Below the pieces are notes generated by a model. The model had not been told where the DNA came from, did no database searches, and worked only from the letters and a program-made list of their open reading frames with translations. This document shows, piece by piece, positions 34,949 to 46,520 of a DNA stretch of 64,000 nucleotides. The number at the start of each line of letters is the position of its first letter. Positions within the stretch are counted from its first letter, which is position 1. Origin of the DNA: Rosa chinensis. Its lineage: Eukaryota; Streptophyta; Magnoliopsida; Rosales; Rosaceae. The stretch lies in contig NC_037092.1 in assembly GCF_002994745.2 (NCBI RefSeq), positions 85,170,824-85,234,823 of the forward strand. Reading direction: 5' to 3'. A program made the position numbers and the translations under genes.

Positions 34949-37193
34949 TCACACAGAGACATACCTGCCACGTAGAAATTGGTACATTTGGAAATCATTG
35001 AGTTGGACTGGGTTCGTGCTGCCAAAGTAGTCAGAAGCAGAGGTTGAAAATGATACATGGTTCATGCTTTCGAGGGATTCAGAGTAATTGGAAGAAGTTG
35101 AAAATGAAAACTGGGGGCAATCCACCACAATCAAGTGTTCCAATGAAGGACACTCAATATCAACAGTACCACTTGCACCATACAACATAGGAAGTTTCCT
35201 CAAAGCCAAGTTCTTTAATTTTGGTAGAACCGTCTTCTCGTTGTTCACTACTTCAATTACTGTACCCAACAAAGGGCACTGCTCTACAAGAAGGTCTTCC
35301 AATTGAAAGAGACATTGGGCTACATCACATGCGAACAGACTTCGCAGCAACTCGCAGCGGTAAATGGTCAAACTTTTAAGACTCTGAAACATTACGCGTG
35401 GGGCAGGACCACTACAAATTTTCTTCACTAAATTTGGACCCAACAAATGCATCTCTCTCAGTTTTGATTGTTCTGGCTCGAACCCTTCGCATCCAAACAC
35501 ATATTCCAATTCATCCATCCAATTTAAATCTAGTTTCTCTAGATTTGGTAGTCTCTGTACAAATTTTGATACATTCTTCAAGATAAGACAACAAAACATG
35601 TGCAATACCTTGAGATTCGAGAGAGACCCAGGTTGTAACTCACCAACACACAACTCCTCAAGGTGGATCAGAGATATCAGATGCAACTCTTCCAAATTCT
35701 CAAACACTGATCCTTTTTGAACCCGTCTTGTTGTATTCATCAACTCTGTCATGTACACATAGGAATCAAGAAAATGACCAGATACTGTGAGATGCTTGAG
35801 TTTATGTAACCTCCCATGGTCATATTCCATAAGAATGTCACTCATCCCTCTGCAGCACTCATACTCTAGCTTCTCTGTTTTCTTTGTCACCGCGTTGATA
35901 AACCAATCAGGTAAAGTACTCATGGTTACTCCCCTAAAAAACAAGGATCTTGAATTATGATCTCCTGTTTTGTATGCAGCGGAGTCGCGTCTGCTGACGA
36001 TACTTATATAAAAGTAATCCCAATCTGGCTTGGCCTCAACATTGTTAGGGATGTATTTTGCATCAGATATGCCAAGCTGCACTATTTTCAAATTTGATAA
36101 ACCAGCTAACTCATCAAAAATATTGGCTTCCTCAAATCCACAGTACACCATGTACAATTCTTCTAATTTATGCAACTTTGATATCACTTTAGATGGAATT
36201 GTGACCACACCACTCACCGAGGCTCTTGCCCAAGAGCGATTGACATCCAAAATCCTTAGATTGGTCAAATGTCCTATTTCTCTCGGCAATACCCTCTCCT
36301 CGGGACTTTCATATCCTGAACGCGAAAGTCCCCCGCTCCCGGGACAGTTTCTCATACTAAGAATTTCAAGCTTCTTCAGTTTTCCCACTATAGAAATGTC
36401 AATAAATTTCTTGCGAGAATCTAAATACAAAGCTTGGAGGTTGGTAAGGAGACTGAATGATTGCGGTAACACGGAAATACTAGTGTCGCTAAGATCCAAG
36501 AGCCTTAATTCATTCAGCTTTTGGATGAACTTTTCTGGGATCTCATCTAAATCATCATTCCGGTTTAGTAATAAAATCTGGAGATGTGGACATACCAACT
36601 CCTCTTCAGGTAGCTTGCGAATTTCGTTCCTCATCAGTGAAATAGCAGTGCAGCCTGCATGTAATCCGCGTGGCCTCCAACCCTTTAAACCACAGCCAGC
36701 TTTCACCCAAAACCCATCTTCAGATTCTGCAATTTGAATGGCTGTATCCCGGATGACATCATGCATCTTTACACATCCATTTTTCTCGCTATCCATAAGC
36801 AAGCTAGAATCTTTCAAGTACTTGACCACTGAAACTACTATTCCTCTGGCTTCTACCATTGTTTCGGCATCTCGAAACAACCTTTTTCCGATCGCATACC
36901 TGAACAAGTCTTCTGTTTTGATTTCATGGTCTTCTGGGAATAGGCAACAGAGCAAGAAGCATGACTTGTGGTCTTCATGTTTCAAGTAATCATAGCTTAA
37001 TCTTATACATTTGAATGCATCTTCCTCATGGTTAGGATTGGGAGATCGCGACTTCTCTAGTCGTTCAGCTGCCTTTTCCCATTCCTCCAGGTCCTCATCT
37101 CCGAGTGCCCTTGCAACAGCTATCAATGCAATCGGTAGACCCTTACATTCTACAGCTACCCTCCTCGCCACATTCTCAAATGTGGTGGACTGA
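34949..37193 (-). pseudogene. NLR copy D: 5'-truncated ARC2-LRR gene
   Basis: An uninterrupted frame of about 740 codons. It opens with STTFENVARRVAVECKGLP and has GLPIALIAVARAL (GLPL), CFLLCCLFPEDHEIKTED (RNBS-D) and VKMHDVIRDTA (MHD), followed by an LRR of the At4g27190 type (LRLLDLSDTSISVLPQSF, LEILSMRNC, LEELYMVYCGF, LKSLTIYRCELL). TIR, P-loop, kinase-2 and RNBS-B are absent, so it cannot be a normal nucleotide switch. Sequence just upstream is not NB-ARC but an LRR tail. The C-terminus contains a small duplication (FSTS..Y.S and FSTSASDYFGS). The clean LRR frame points to a recent truncation, or to use of the remnant as an LRR-only protein. Confidence 0.8.
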
Positions 37194-37194
37194 A

Positions 37195-37320
37195 GAGGAT
37201 TTATTCCTTCAATGTTGAAAGAACAGTCTTCTTGTTCTTCACTGTTTCCTTGCTTCCTTCAATTATTCTTTCCAACAAATGGCAAATCGTTACATAAGTG
37301 TTTTCCCAAATGCCAAGTGA
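37195..37320 (-). pseudogene. LRR-tail fragment joined to NLR D
   Basis: The minus strand reads HLLERIIEGSKETVKNKKT and then VLSTLKE followed by a stop. This corresponds to the segment LLERLIEAVNNEKITVLSKL near the C-terminus of gene E. It lies directly before the ARC2 frame of D, so the end of one NLR is joined to the middle of another, as expected of unequal exchange in a tandem array. Confidence 0.55.
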
Positions 37321-37828
37321 AAATGATAATGAGCTACATGAGATGTGAAGTCTCTTTCTAGAAAGATGTAGCAAATGAACAAACTTTTACAAGTCTGGAA
37401 CATCGCACATCAGCAGGAACCATGCATATGCTTCCCATCTACTAGGACTTCATGGAAAATCGCATATTAGTTACGCGGCCGAATCTAATTGGAAAAGAAA
37501 AGAAGATCAGCTAAGAATCAGGAATTCAAAAGCAAAAGCAAGTAACAAATCAAAAATAAATAAAAATGATTGAAAATATGGTGTACCAGGGGTCGAGGAC
37601 CCTGTTTCAAATTTTCTTTCAAACAAAACATTTTTTTACCAGTAGAGAGATTGGCCCTCCCAAAAAATTGTTTTCCACTCCAAATTAATATTTTATTATT
37701 TTCAAACTCTAAAAAAATGAACAAAGAAAAGTGTAAAACAACTTTATGAAATTGTCAATAATATTGCATGTAATTTGCATTACTAGAATAATGAAAACAC
37801 AACAATCATGATATCAGACACAAAAAAA

Positions 37829-38358
37829 GGAGTTAAATACTGTTTACTCCATATACAGCTCTACTTATATGGTTTCATCGTTTCAATTCCTGACCTTCGA
37901 ATTTCACCTAAAAAGTCTCTGAACTCCCAATTTCCTCCCAATTGGTCCTTGCTGTCAAGCCTCAGTGAAAACTTCATTATCTTCCCCTAAAAAATCTATT
38001 ATACCCTCAATTACTTCAAAAAAAAAATTATCTTCTTCTCTTTTTTTATTTTTTTTATTTTTTTATTTTTACATCTTATTCTTCTGGCTTGCTCTCATCT
38101 CCTCATTAAGACGGTTCCAATCCATAGACCTTCAAGAGGTGAGATGAAAAAAAGAAATAAAAGAGAGAGAAAAATAAATAATAATAAAAAGTAAGTGAGG
38201 GTATAATAGATATTTTGGCAACTTTAACCGAAAATTTAGACGGCAGGGACCAATTATGAGGAAATTAAGAGTTCATGGACTTTTTAAGTGAAATTCGAAG
38301 GTCAGGGACTGAAACGACGAAACTTTATAAGTATAAAAAGTAAACAATATTTAATCCC
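37829..38358. mobile_element. MITE with ~130-bp inverted ends
   Basis: The left arm (ggagttaaatactgtttact ... cctgaccttcgaatttcacc ... aattggtcc) matches the reverse complement of the right arm (ggattaaatattgtttact ... cctgaccttcgaatttcact ... aattggtcc) over roughly 130 bp. The core is T-rich. Long inverted ends and wording of this kind suit a Mutator-type MITE; no clear target duplication was found. It ends 40 bp from the stop codon of NLR E, so it lies in its 3' flank or UTR. Confidence 0.75.
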
Positions 38359-38397
38359 AAAAAAAATATAGAAGAAAAGACAAATTAAGTAAATTTT

Positions 38398-41300
38398 TCA
38401 CACAGAGACATGCCTTTCATATAGGAAGCGGTGCAGTTGTGGATCATTGAGTTTGACTGGGTTCCTACTGCCAAAGTAGTAGGAAGCAGAGGTTGAAAAC
38501 TGGGGGCATTCCTCCACAGTCAAGCGTTCCAATGAAGGACACTCAATATCAACAATAGCACTTGCACCATTCAACACAGGAAGATTCTTCAAAACCATAT
38601 TCTTTAATTTTGAAAGAACCGTAATCTTCTCGTTGTTCACTGCTTCAATTAATCTTTCCAACAAAGGGCACCTATCTACTAAAAGGTCTTCCAATTGAAC
38701 AAGACAGTTGGCTACATCAGATGCGAACAGACTTTGCAGCAGCTCGCAACGGTAAATGGTCAAACTTTTAAGACTCTGGAACATTGCACGTGGGACAGGA
38801 CCGCTACAAATGCTTTTCACTGAATTTGGACACAACAAATGCATCTCTCTCAGTTTTGATTGTATCGGCTCTAACCCTTCGCATCCAAACACATATTCCA
38901 ATTCATCCATATAATTTAAATATAGTTTCTCCAAATTTGGTAGTCTCTGTACCAATTTTGATACATTCTTCAACATATGACAAAAACAAATATGTAGTAC
39001 CTTGAGATTTGAGAGAGACCCAGGTGGTAACTCACCAACACACAACTCATTAAGGCGGACCAGATCTATCAGGTGCAACTCTTCCAAATTCTCAGACACT
39101 GGTCCATTTTGAACTCGTCTTGTTGTGTTCATCAACCCTTTCAAGTACAAACAGGAAATAAAATGACCACTTACTGTGAGATGCTTGAGTTTATGTAACC
39201 TCCCATGGTCATATTTCATAAGAATGTCACTGATCCCTTCGCAGCGATCATACTTTAGCTTCTCTGTTTTCTCTGTCACCGCGTTGATAAACCAATCAGG
39301 TAAGGTACTCATGGTTGGTCCTTCAAGATGCAAGAATCTTGAATTATGATCTATTCGATTGTATAGAGATTTTATGAATCCGCCAATATGTATATCAAAA
39401 TAAACCCAATTCGGTTCGGCCTCAACATTTTTAGGGATGTATTTTGCATCAGATATGCAAACCTGCAAAATTTTCAAATTTGATAAACCAGCTAACTCAT
39501 CAAACCCAATATTGGTTTCTCCTCCTTTTCCCTCAATTTCACACCCCCAGTACTCAAATCCACAGTGCAGCATGTACAATTCCTCTAATTTATGCAACTT
39601 TGATATCACTTTAGATGGAATTGTGACTAAAGCGCCACTGACTTCCAAAATCCTTAGATTGGTCAAATTTCCTATTTCTCTCGACAATTCCGTCCCAGAA
39701 TATTTCCTCATGCTAAGAATTTCAAGCTTCTTCAGTTTTCCCACTATAGAAATGTCAATCAATTTCTTGCAAGAATCTAAATACAAAGCTTGGAGGTTGG
39801 TAAGGAGACTGAAAGATTGGGGTAGAGAGGAAATACTAGTGTTGCTAAGATCCAAGAGCCTTAATTCATTGGGACTTTGGAAAAAGGTCTCTGGGATCTC
39901 ATTTAAATCAGTATTCCGTTGTAGTAATAAAATCTGAAGTTTTGGACTTACCAACTCTTCGGGTAGACGGCGAATTTTATTCTCCATTAGTGAGATTGCA
40001 GAGTAGCCTTCATGTGATCGACACGACCAATGATTTAAACCACATCCAGCTTTCACCAACAACCCATGCCCATCTTCACATTTTGCAATTCTCATGGCTG
40101 TATCCCGGACGACATCATGCATCCTTACACATTTACCAGTGTGTCCACTGAATTCACCCTCCAAAAGCAAGCTAGAATCTTTCAGGTGCTTGACCACTGA
40201 ATGTGCGATTCCTCTGGCTTCATATATTGTGTCAGTATCTCGAAACAATCCTTCCCCAATTGCGTACCGGAACAAGTCTTCTATTGGGATGTCATAGTCT
40301 TCTGGATATAGGCAACACAGTAAGAAGCATGACTTGTAGTCCTCATCTTTCAAGTAATCATAGCTTAATTTTATACATCTGAAAGCATCTTCGTCATGAT
40401 CAGGGTTGGCAAGTTGCGACTTCTCTAATTGTTGAGCTGCTGTCTGCCATTCCTCCAGATGTTTATCTCCAAGTGCCCTTGCAACTGCTATCAATGCAAT
40501 GGGTAGACCCCTGCATTCTCCAACTACCTTCCTCGCTACACCCTCAAAAGTGGTCGATTCAAATGACCTTCGTGCCTTGTTCAAAAACAAGTTCCAAGCA
40601 TCTTCTTCTGATAAGATACTGAGTTTAATTTTTGCTTGGCTCTCCATGGTATGGCATACATTCAATCTCCTTGTGGTGAGTAGGACTTTGGACTTGCACT
40701 TTTGAAGTTCCTTGTAGCTGGGAATCCCTATCTTTGATAACTCTGTTCTCCCCCAAACATCGTCCAAGATTATAAGGAGTTTTTCTGTTCTCATTATCTC
40801 CTTATTCAATCTAGCAATTCTTTCAATTTCTGTCTCCCTCCCACAATTTGAAGCCCAACTGCTCTGCCAATGCATCTTGAAGTTTTTCGAAATTAGGATT
40901 TTGTGAAACGACAGCCATAATCATATGATGAAAAATCCCATTTTTGCAGACTTGTGCAGCGACATGTTTTACCATGGTTGTCTTGCCGACGCCTCCCATG
41001 CCATACACCCCAACGGCATTGACTTCATCGTCTTTTAGGGCATTCGTAACCTCATCCATGGCTTGTCTTGTTGCTTGAAACTCTTCGAACTCTCCCATGA
41101 ACACAACTGCAGCAGGTAAGACTTTACGGTAGACAGATTCCACAATGGAGTCGATCAGTTCTTGGTGAGTCCTACAAGGAAGAATTAAGGGTCAAATAGC
41201 CATTAAGTAAATTTATAGAACCTAATTAAGGGCACAATTATAGTCCTTGGCAATTAAGATAGACTCAGGATGCTTACTTATGATCATTTGTATTCCACCC

Positions 41301-41996
41301 AGAGATATTGGCCACTTTGTATAAAGCAGCTTTCCACTCCTCCACCTTCTCTGATTTGTGTCGCCCAGATTTTACATGCTTAGTGAAAGCATCTTCGAAA
41401 CTCCTCTTCTGAAATCGCACATCAGTAGGATCAACATGACAAAAAAGTGGCAGGATTCTACTGTCGTCTTCCATGCATAGACAAATCTCTCTAAGTTCCT
41501 CCAAACACCAAGTAGAAGAAGCATAATTTTGCGAGAGAACAACGATTGCAAAACTTGATTCTTTAATTGCAGCTAAGAGAGTGTCAGAAATAGCATCCCC
41601 AACTTCAAGATCTGGATTATCCATGAATGTTTTAATTCCCCTCCTCTGCAGTCGATGGTATAGATCAGATGTGACACCTTTGCGAGTGTCAGCACCCCTG
41701 AAACTCAAAAACACATCATACTTCTGCCCAGGAGGAGGAGGAGGAGGTGGTGGTGATGATGATGATGATGATACTTCAGCTGCTGATGAAGGAAGAGATG
41801 CTGGATGATCCTTCTGCTCAGGAGGAGGAGGTGATGATGATGAAGCTTCAGCTGCTGATGAAGGACGAGATGCTGGATCATTATCATCCTTCCGTATTGG
41901 ACTTGGACCCCGCTTCATTAGAGTCCATATCCACTTATTAATCGCCATGTAACTGACCCATGCAACAATCACCGCAATAATGGTTTTCCCCTCCAT
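38398..41996 (-). CDS. NLR copy E: membrane-anchored TIR-NB-ARC-LRR
   Basis: Exon 1 (41,996-41,278) and exon 2 (41,171-38,398) join in phase (AA/G, Lys) across GTAAGC...TTGTAG. The N-terminus has a hydrophobic segment, about residues 5-26 (IIAVIVAWVSYMAINKWIW), then a Ser/Pro linker with an internal duplication (PSSAAE.SSSS). The TIR follows (YDVFLSFRGADTRKG, NYASSTWCLEEL). NB-ARC motifs: GVYGMGGVGKTTMV, LLIILDDVW, SKVLLTTRRLNVC, CRGLPIALIAVARAL, CFLLCCLYPEDYDIP, VRMHDVVRDTA. The LRR fills the rest. DDVW and the other NB motifs are of the non-TIR (CNL) kind. One extra G in 'tgggagggagaca' (plus strand about 40,831-40,843) shifts the frame after the P-loop region; without it the product is about 1,163 residues. 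It is either a fresh pseudogene or an assembly error. Likely role: intracellular immune receptor. Confidence 0.85.
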
Positions 41997-42346
41997 CTTT
42001 CATGCAAACACAGAGAAAAGCAAACACAAAATTTAAAAATCAACTCAAAACAGGCGCAGCATAGGAGGACAAAACATCATGAAACTATGAAATACTACAA
42101 GATCTTAAGAAAACTAGATTATGTTAATAACCTCGAAACAACTGAGCTTCGTCGGCTTCCGCTGGCTGATATGGAGTTTGAGAAGATCTGTGCGGGGACT
42201 TGGACCGTTGGACAGATCTTGATAAGCCTTTTGAGCAAGCGAGGCTTGATTCAGAGAACAGAATACAACTCTCCAGATTATCCTCTCAATGGGAAACAGA
42301 AAGATAGTTTGAATGGAGAAGAGGCGGACACAGAGAGGGTCTAAAT
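41997..42346. other. Upstream flank of NLR E
   Basis: Probable promoter/5' UTR of gene E, bounded on the right by the hAT-like element at 42,347. A plus-strand frame (42,087-42,344) shows no domain and overlaps the promoter; I do not accept it as a gene. Confidence 0.35.
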
Positions 42347-43393
42347 CAAGGACTAAAAAATCGAAAGTTTCGGCGATATTTCGTCGAAATTTTCGGTTTT
42401 TTTTTTTTGGTGTCGATATTTCCGTGACCATTCAAGTATATTTCAACAGATATTTTGGAAATTTCCCAAAATTTCCGGAAATATTGAGAAATTGATGATA
42501 TTTTGTAAAATTTTGGGTAATTTCCGTGACCATTCAAGTATATTTCGACGAATATTTTGGAAATTTCCCGTAATTTCTGGAAATATCGAGAAATTGGAGA
42601 TATTTTGCGAAATTTTGGGTAATTTCCAGAACCTTCCGACTCTTCCCACCCTTTCTCACATCAGTTACACGCAAAGTCACCACCACTCTACCACCCTTTC
42701 TCACATCAGTCACATGCAACATCAACATCAACATCATGTGGCTGACATATAGTTGGTCAAAAATTCCAATAAAAAAACCAACAAAGTCTCAAACCTTGGT
42801 CACTTCATTGCTCTTTGAGCAAGAGCCTTAGCCAACTTTGCTGCACCTACACTTGTGTTATCATTGCAACATTCTAATATATATTCATTTTGCCTACGAA
42901 TCTGAAAACTTAGGTAAATGTTCAATCAATAACTAACATAGAACAATCAATTACATTTTGAATTTTGTACCTCATAAGTCTTCTACGTGATTCTAAGTTA
43001 CTCATGTAATTCAAGATGTAATGTATGATATGTACAAAGAATGGATATAACATGTAATGGCCTAACCTCCCATTGGGTTTCCGGCCATCAAAAAAAAAAA
43101 AAAAAATTAGATGTTTATTTCTAAAATTTTCAAAGCTGTAGGCGATTCAGCATTTACCGTTTCATCTTAAATTATTACAAATAACTACATAACAATGTTT
43201 ATTAAGGTTTTCTTTTCATATATAGTAGGCAATTGATTAAGTAAACATATCTAAAAGTTTTACTTATAATTTCCATGTTTTTCTTCAAATTTACATCAGT
43301 TTTCTTGATTATTTACCGAAATCGATATTTCTGTCGAAATTTCCGTTTCTGGGACTTTCGAAATTTCCTCAAAACTCGATATTTTAGTCCTTG
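42347..43393. mobile_element. hAT-like non-autonomous element, 1.05 kb
   Basis: Terminal inverted repeats CAAGGACTAAAAAATCGA (left) and CAAGGACTAAAATATCGA (right, reversed) are flanked by an exact 8-bp repeat GTCTAAAT (42,339-42,346 and 43,394-43,401). Both the ends and the 8-bp duplication fit the hAT superfamily. The interior is rich in 'gaaatttcc'/'ggaaattt' words in both orientations and has a 102-bp tandem repeat. No transposase frame is present. Confidence 0.85.
42419..42624. repeat. 102-bp tandem duplication inside hAT-like element
   Basis: Two adjacent units, each starting tttccgtgaccattcaagta (42,419 and 42,521), continue alike through 'tattttggaaatttccc' and 'aaattttgggtaa'. A partial third start follows at 42,623. 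Confidence 0.9.
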
Positions 43394-44065
43394 GTCTAAA
43401 TTTCCATTACTTTTATGGAAATTTCCATTAATTTCTTGGGAGTTGGGACCACTCTCTATTTTCTACTCTTTTTATGACAAAAAAAATAAAAAAAGAAGCA
43501 GGACTCATGTTTTTCATCACAAATAATTCATACCATTGCGGCATTGCTTGTGAGAAATTGATGGAGAATGTTTGGTTTTTAGTTCACACTATAGAAATTA
43601 TTAGTGCTTATGGCAGGTCTGTGGACCCACTTAAATTAAAAGCTTCAGAGATATTGTTGGTGCTTATGGAATCTTGACCCAAAACTGTTCTCATTCAAAC
43701 TCAAGGTTTTAAGTTTCTCCGAAACTGTCGAAATTTCCGTAAATTTGAAGTACCGAAACGAAATTCATATGCTATATCATTTCCGTCAGGAGTTTCCCGA
43801 AATTTTCCATACATTTCCGCGAAATTCTTAATTTCTGAAATATCTACACTAAAAAAATATATTGAATAATTCACACCGAAATTTTGTCTGAAATTTCTGT
43901 GAAATTTCTGTGAAATTCGTTTGTCACTGACAAAATAAGAAATTTTGATTTTTTTTTTTCCCATCAAGTTGAAATTGGATACAATAAGACCCTCTTTGCT
44001 TTATCTGCTACCAAAGTACTCATGCTCCAAGTCTCTAACCACATCATGATTCTATTTGCAATAAG
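43394..44065. other. hAT-related debris
   Basis: Around 43,700-43,960 there are further 'gaaatttcc'/'tcgaaatttccg' words like those of the element at 42,347-43,393, without definable ends. Otherwise non-coding. Confidence 0.35.
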
Positions 44066-44575
44066 GCAAATTATGGAAATGATAGGGGGAGTGACAAATC
44101 ATGGCACTATAACCAATATAGTAGTGATGATCATACTACTTATCCTGGTGCAAATCATGAATATAATTCTAGAGCTAGGGATGCACAAGGAAGACGCGAT
44201 AACCATTTGTCTCTAAATGAGTTTGAATCAATTTCTTCAAGTCTTGACTCAATGGACATAGGAACTCAATATAGTGATCGATAACCCTAGCCCATTCCAT
44301 TCTCATTATCCTCATCATGAAATGTGTTCTACCTCATAAAGTACTTACGGAATTGGATCAAGCTCACAAGGTGGAAGCACATATGGCCTTTTTGATCATT
44401 CTTCGTCCCAACTACCGTATGCTTCATACAATGAAACACCATATTGGGTAATTCCACAATATCCGATTTATGGATTGCATGTGGGAAGAGATCAACACAC
44501 ATACATTACCCATGTGATGAAGTACCAAAATCATTTCCAAAATTCATGTACTTGGGAGCAGTACGCCAGTATTGT
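44066..44575 (+). pseudogene. Ser/Tyr/His-rich coding relic, perhaps hAT transposase tail
   Basis: From 44,066 an open frame reads ANYGNDRGSDKSWHYNQY and on through RARDAQGRRDNHLSLNEFES to a TAA at 44,282. A shifted frame then continues with PFHSHYPHHEMCSTS, a TAA, and STYGIGSSSQGGSTYGLFDH, SYNETPYWVIPQYPIYG, YQNHFQNSCTWEQY. The preserved style over 500 bp despite stops shows a decayed protein gene. Low-complexity tails of this kind follow the hAT dimerisation domain in some plant BED-finger/DUF659 proteins, as I recall; that identity is unverified, although the nearby hAT-like sequences agree with it. Confidence 0.4.
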
Positions 44576-44639
44576 ATGATACTAAATCGGACCAGTTCAA
44601 CCACATGGATCGAACTACATCGTAGTAGCTCTTATTACT

Positions 44640-46515
44640 AATACTTTATATTGCTTTTGTTGTACTTGTTCATTCTCATTCATCGGGTTTTGGTATTACA
44701 TCCCCCCCATTGTATTTTTCTAATTATTAATGAAAAAGGCGTGATGGCCAAGCCTCCTACTGGGTTCCAGCCATAAAAAAAAATAAATAAATAAGCAAAT
44801 CACATTCACATTGCCAATATACAGAACATTTATAATTACATATAGATAGTTTAGCAACTTACTACAGTTTTAGTTAATTACTTGTTTATATTAAATATCA
44901 CAATTCTATTATTTATGTATAATTTTAGAGAGGTTATATTGTAAATAAGTTTATTATAAGTTAGGGTAGTCTATATAAAAGTTTCATTCAAAAATATCAT
45001 TTTATAAAATAGCTCTTTATAAAATAGCTCATTTTATAAAATATCAGTTTATTACAGAAACTGCTTTCTTTACTTATTAAAATAGCTCTTTATTTGTTGG
45101 TGGGAGAGTGTTATGCTAGTTGTTAGTTGTAGCTATTTGAACCCCAAATATTATGAACTAGAGAATGTTTTTCGATTTTGCTATATTGCCGGCAATCCAA
45201 ACTCTGGGTTGGTTTGTGTAGGCTGGGAATTGAATATGTTTTTGAGAAATTAGTTTGAGTTGGTACCACACTCTAGGATTAGATTTTGGAGTGAGAATCC
45301 CAAGTATCTATCAACATTGTACCGCTTTAGAGCTTTTCTGGCAGCAATAACTTGATTTGTATACTTAGAAACCCAAAGCATTTAATGTTGAGAAACTCTC
45401 AATGTTTTACTTGATTTGTGAACTTGGATTATTATACTGATATTTTTAGTACTTCGAATTGGAAGTCTTTTGAGAGAGATCTTACAAAACTTGAGATGAA
45501 GAAGGGATGAAGAACAAGAGTTCTTGCTTATAGTTCACATACTTCAAATTGTAGGGAGAAGAAAGAAATAATGATTTGAAAATAAAAAATAAAAAAAAGT
45601 TTAACGAGATAATTAACTTGGAAATGTGTTTTCATAGGCAAGTTTTAGTTCATTACTTATCAATTCTTTATGCAGATGCAGCATGTCTCTCAATGCATTA
45701 TCATTTTGGAATTTAGTTACAGACCAGTGTATAGCAAATCTACAAATGACAGCATCAAAGATCAGGCAGCCCCAGGTGCTTTGTCTTGAAAGCCAACAAC
45801 GATCCAGACGACGACTTTTAGTCCTCTCCGTTCGCACTCTTCTTTCTTATTAATGGTATTTTCTACTTAAAAAACGTCTGGGTTTCTTAGCTTCTGGATA
45901 ATCGAAAATTTGTTCACAATTGTAATATATTTGGAATCAAGATCAGATTTCTCTTCATTAATGTTGTTTTACCAATTGTAATCGTTGAATGTAAAATTGT
46001 AGATTCGTTTTCCCTCTTTGAATTGTAGCAGCAGCTTGGTTCATTGCTTTTGTTTATCAGTGCATTATAATGTTACCAATGAGCAAGAGTTCTCACTGAA
46101 GTATCTCTATATGATCTCAGTATTATCCAAGCTTGAAGATTGAGCTTTGTGCAATTGGAACCAAGATTGCCTTCCCAAGTACATTTGCACTAGTTAGCTT
46201 GTGTTTGATTACTGTAATTAGAGTTACTTGATTCAGCCCCAGTATCTATGAGGTTGGTTTTCAACCTTGAAAAATAGAAATTTGCATGGCGCAAAATGTA
46301 CAACGTGGAAAGGAAACCTCTTAAACAACCACCTCCTTTTTATTTTGGCAAGTAAACTTTCACTAAGAGGAGAAAAAACCAACGTACAAGAAAGCTTTGA
46401 AATGCCTCATAAGAGGTCAAGAGACAAAAGAAAACTTCAGCGAGGACAAGCGTGTTAGTCCAAGTGAAAAGCAGAACTAATGAACAAGGGAAGCTAGTGG
46501 TTCCAGTTTGGAGAT
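44640..46515. other. Left flank of copia A, weak exon-like signal
   Basis: AT-rich. A minus-strand stretch at 45,613-45,837 contains an acceptor-like 'gtcatttgtag' followed by FAIHWSVTKFQNDNALRD and a TAA at 45,613; it might be a last exon of a gene whose first exons lie beyond the copia insertion (57.9-58.4 kb). I cannot identify the product and the link is speculative. Confidence 0.25.
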
Positions 46516-46520
46516 GATAA

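Noticed and set aside
34475..34965. A terminal exon of NLR D spliced from CAG/GTATGT at 34,965
   Set aside because: Phase does not give the conserved reading frame and leads to a stop after seven codons; kept only as a possible 3' segment.
35088..36989. Several plus-strand frames of 60-235 codons opposite NLR D
   Set aside because: Antisense shadows of the LRR coding sequence.
42087..42344. Plus-strand 85-codon frame
   Set aside because: Lies in the upstream flank of gene E, no domain, no supporting signals.
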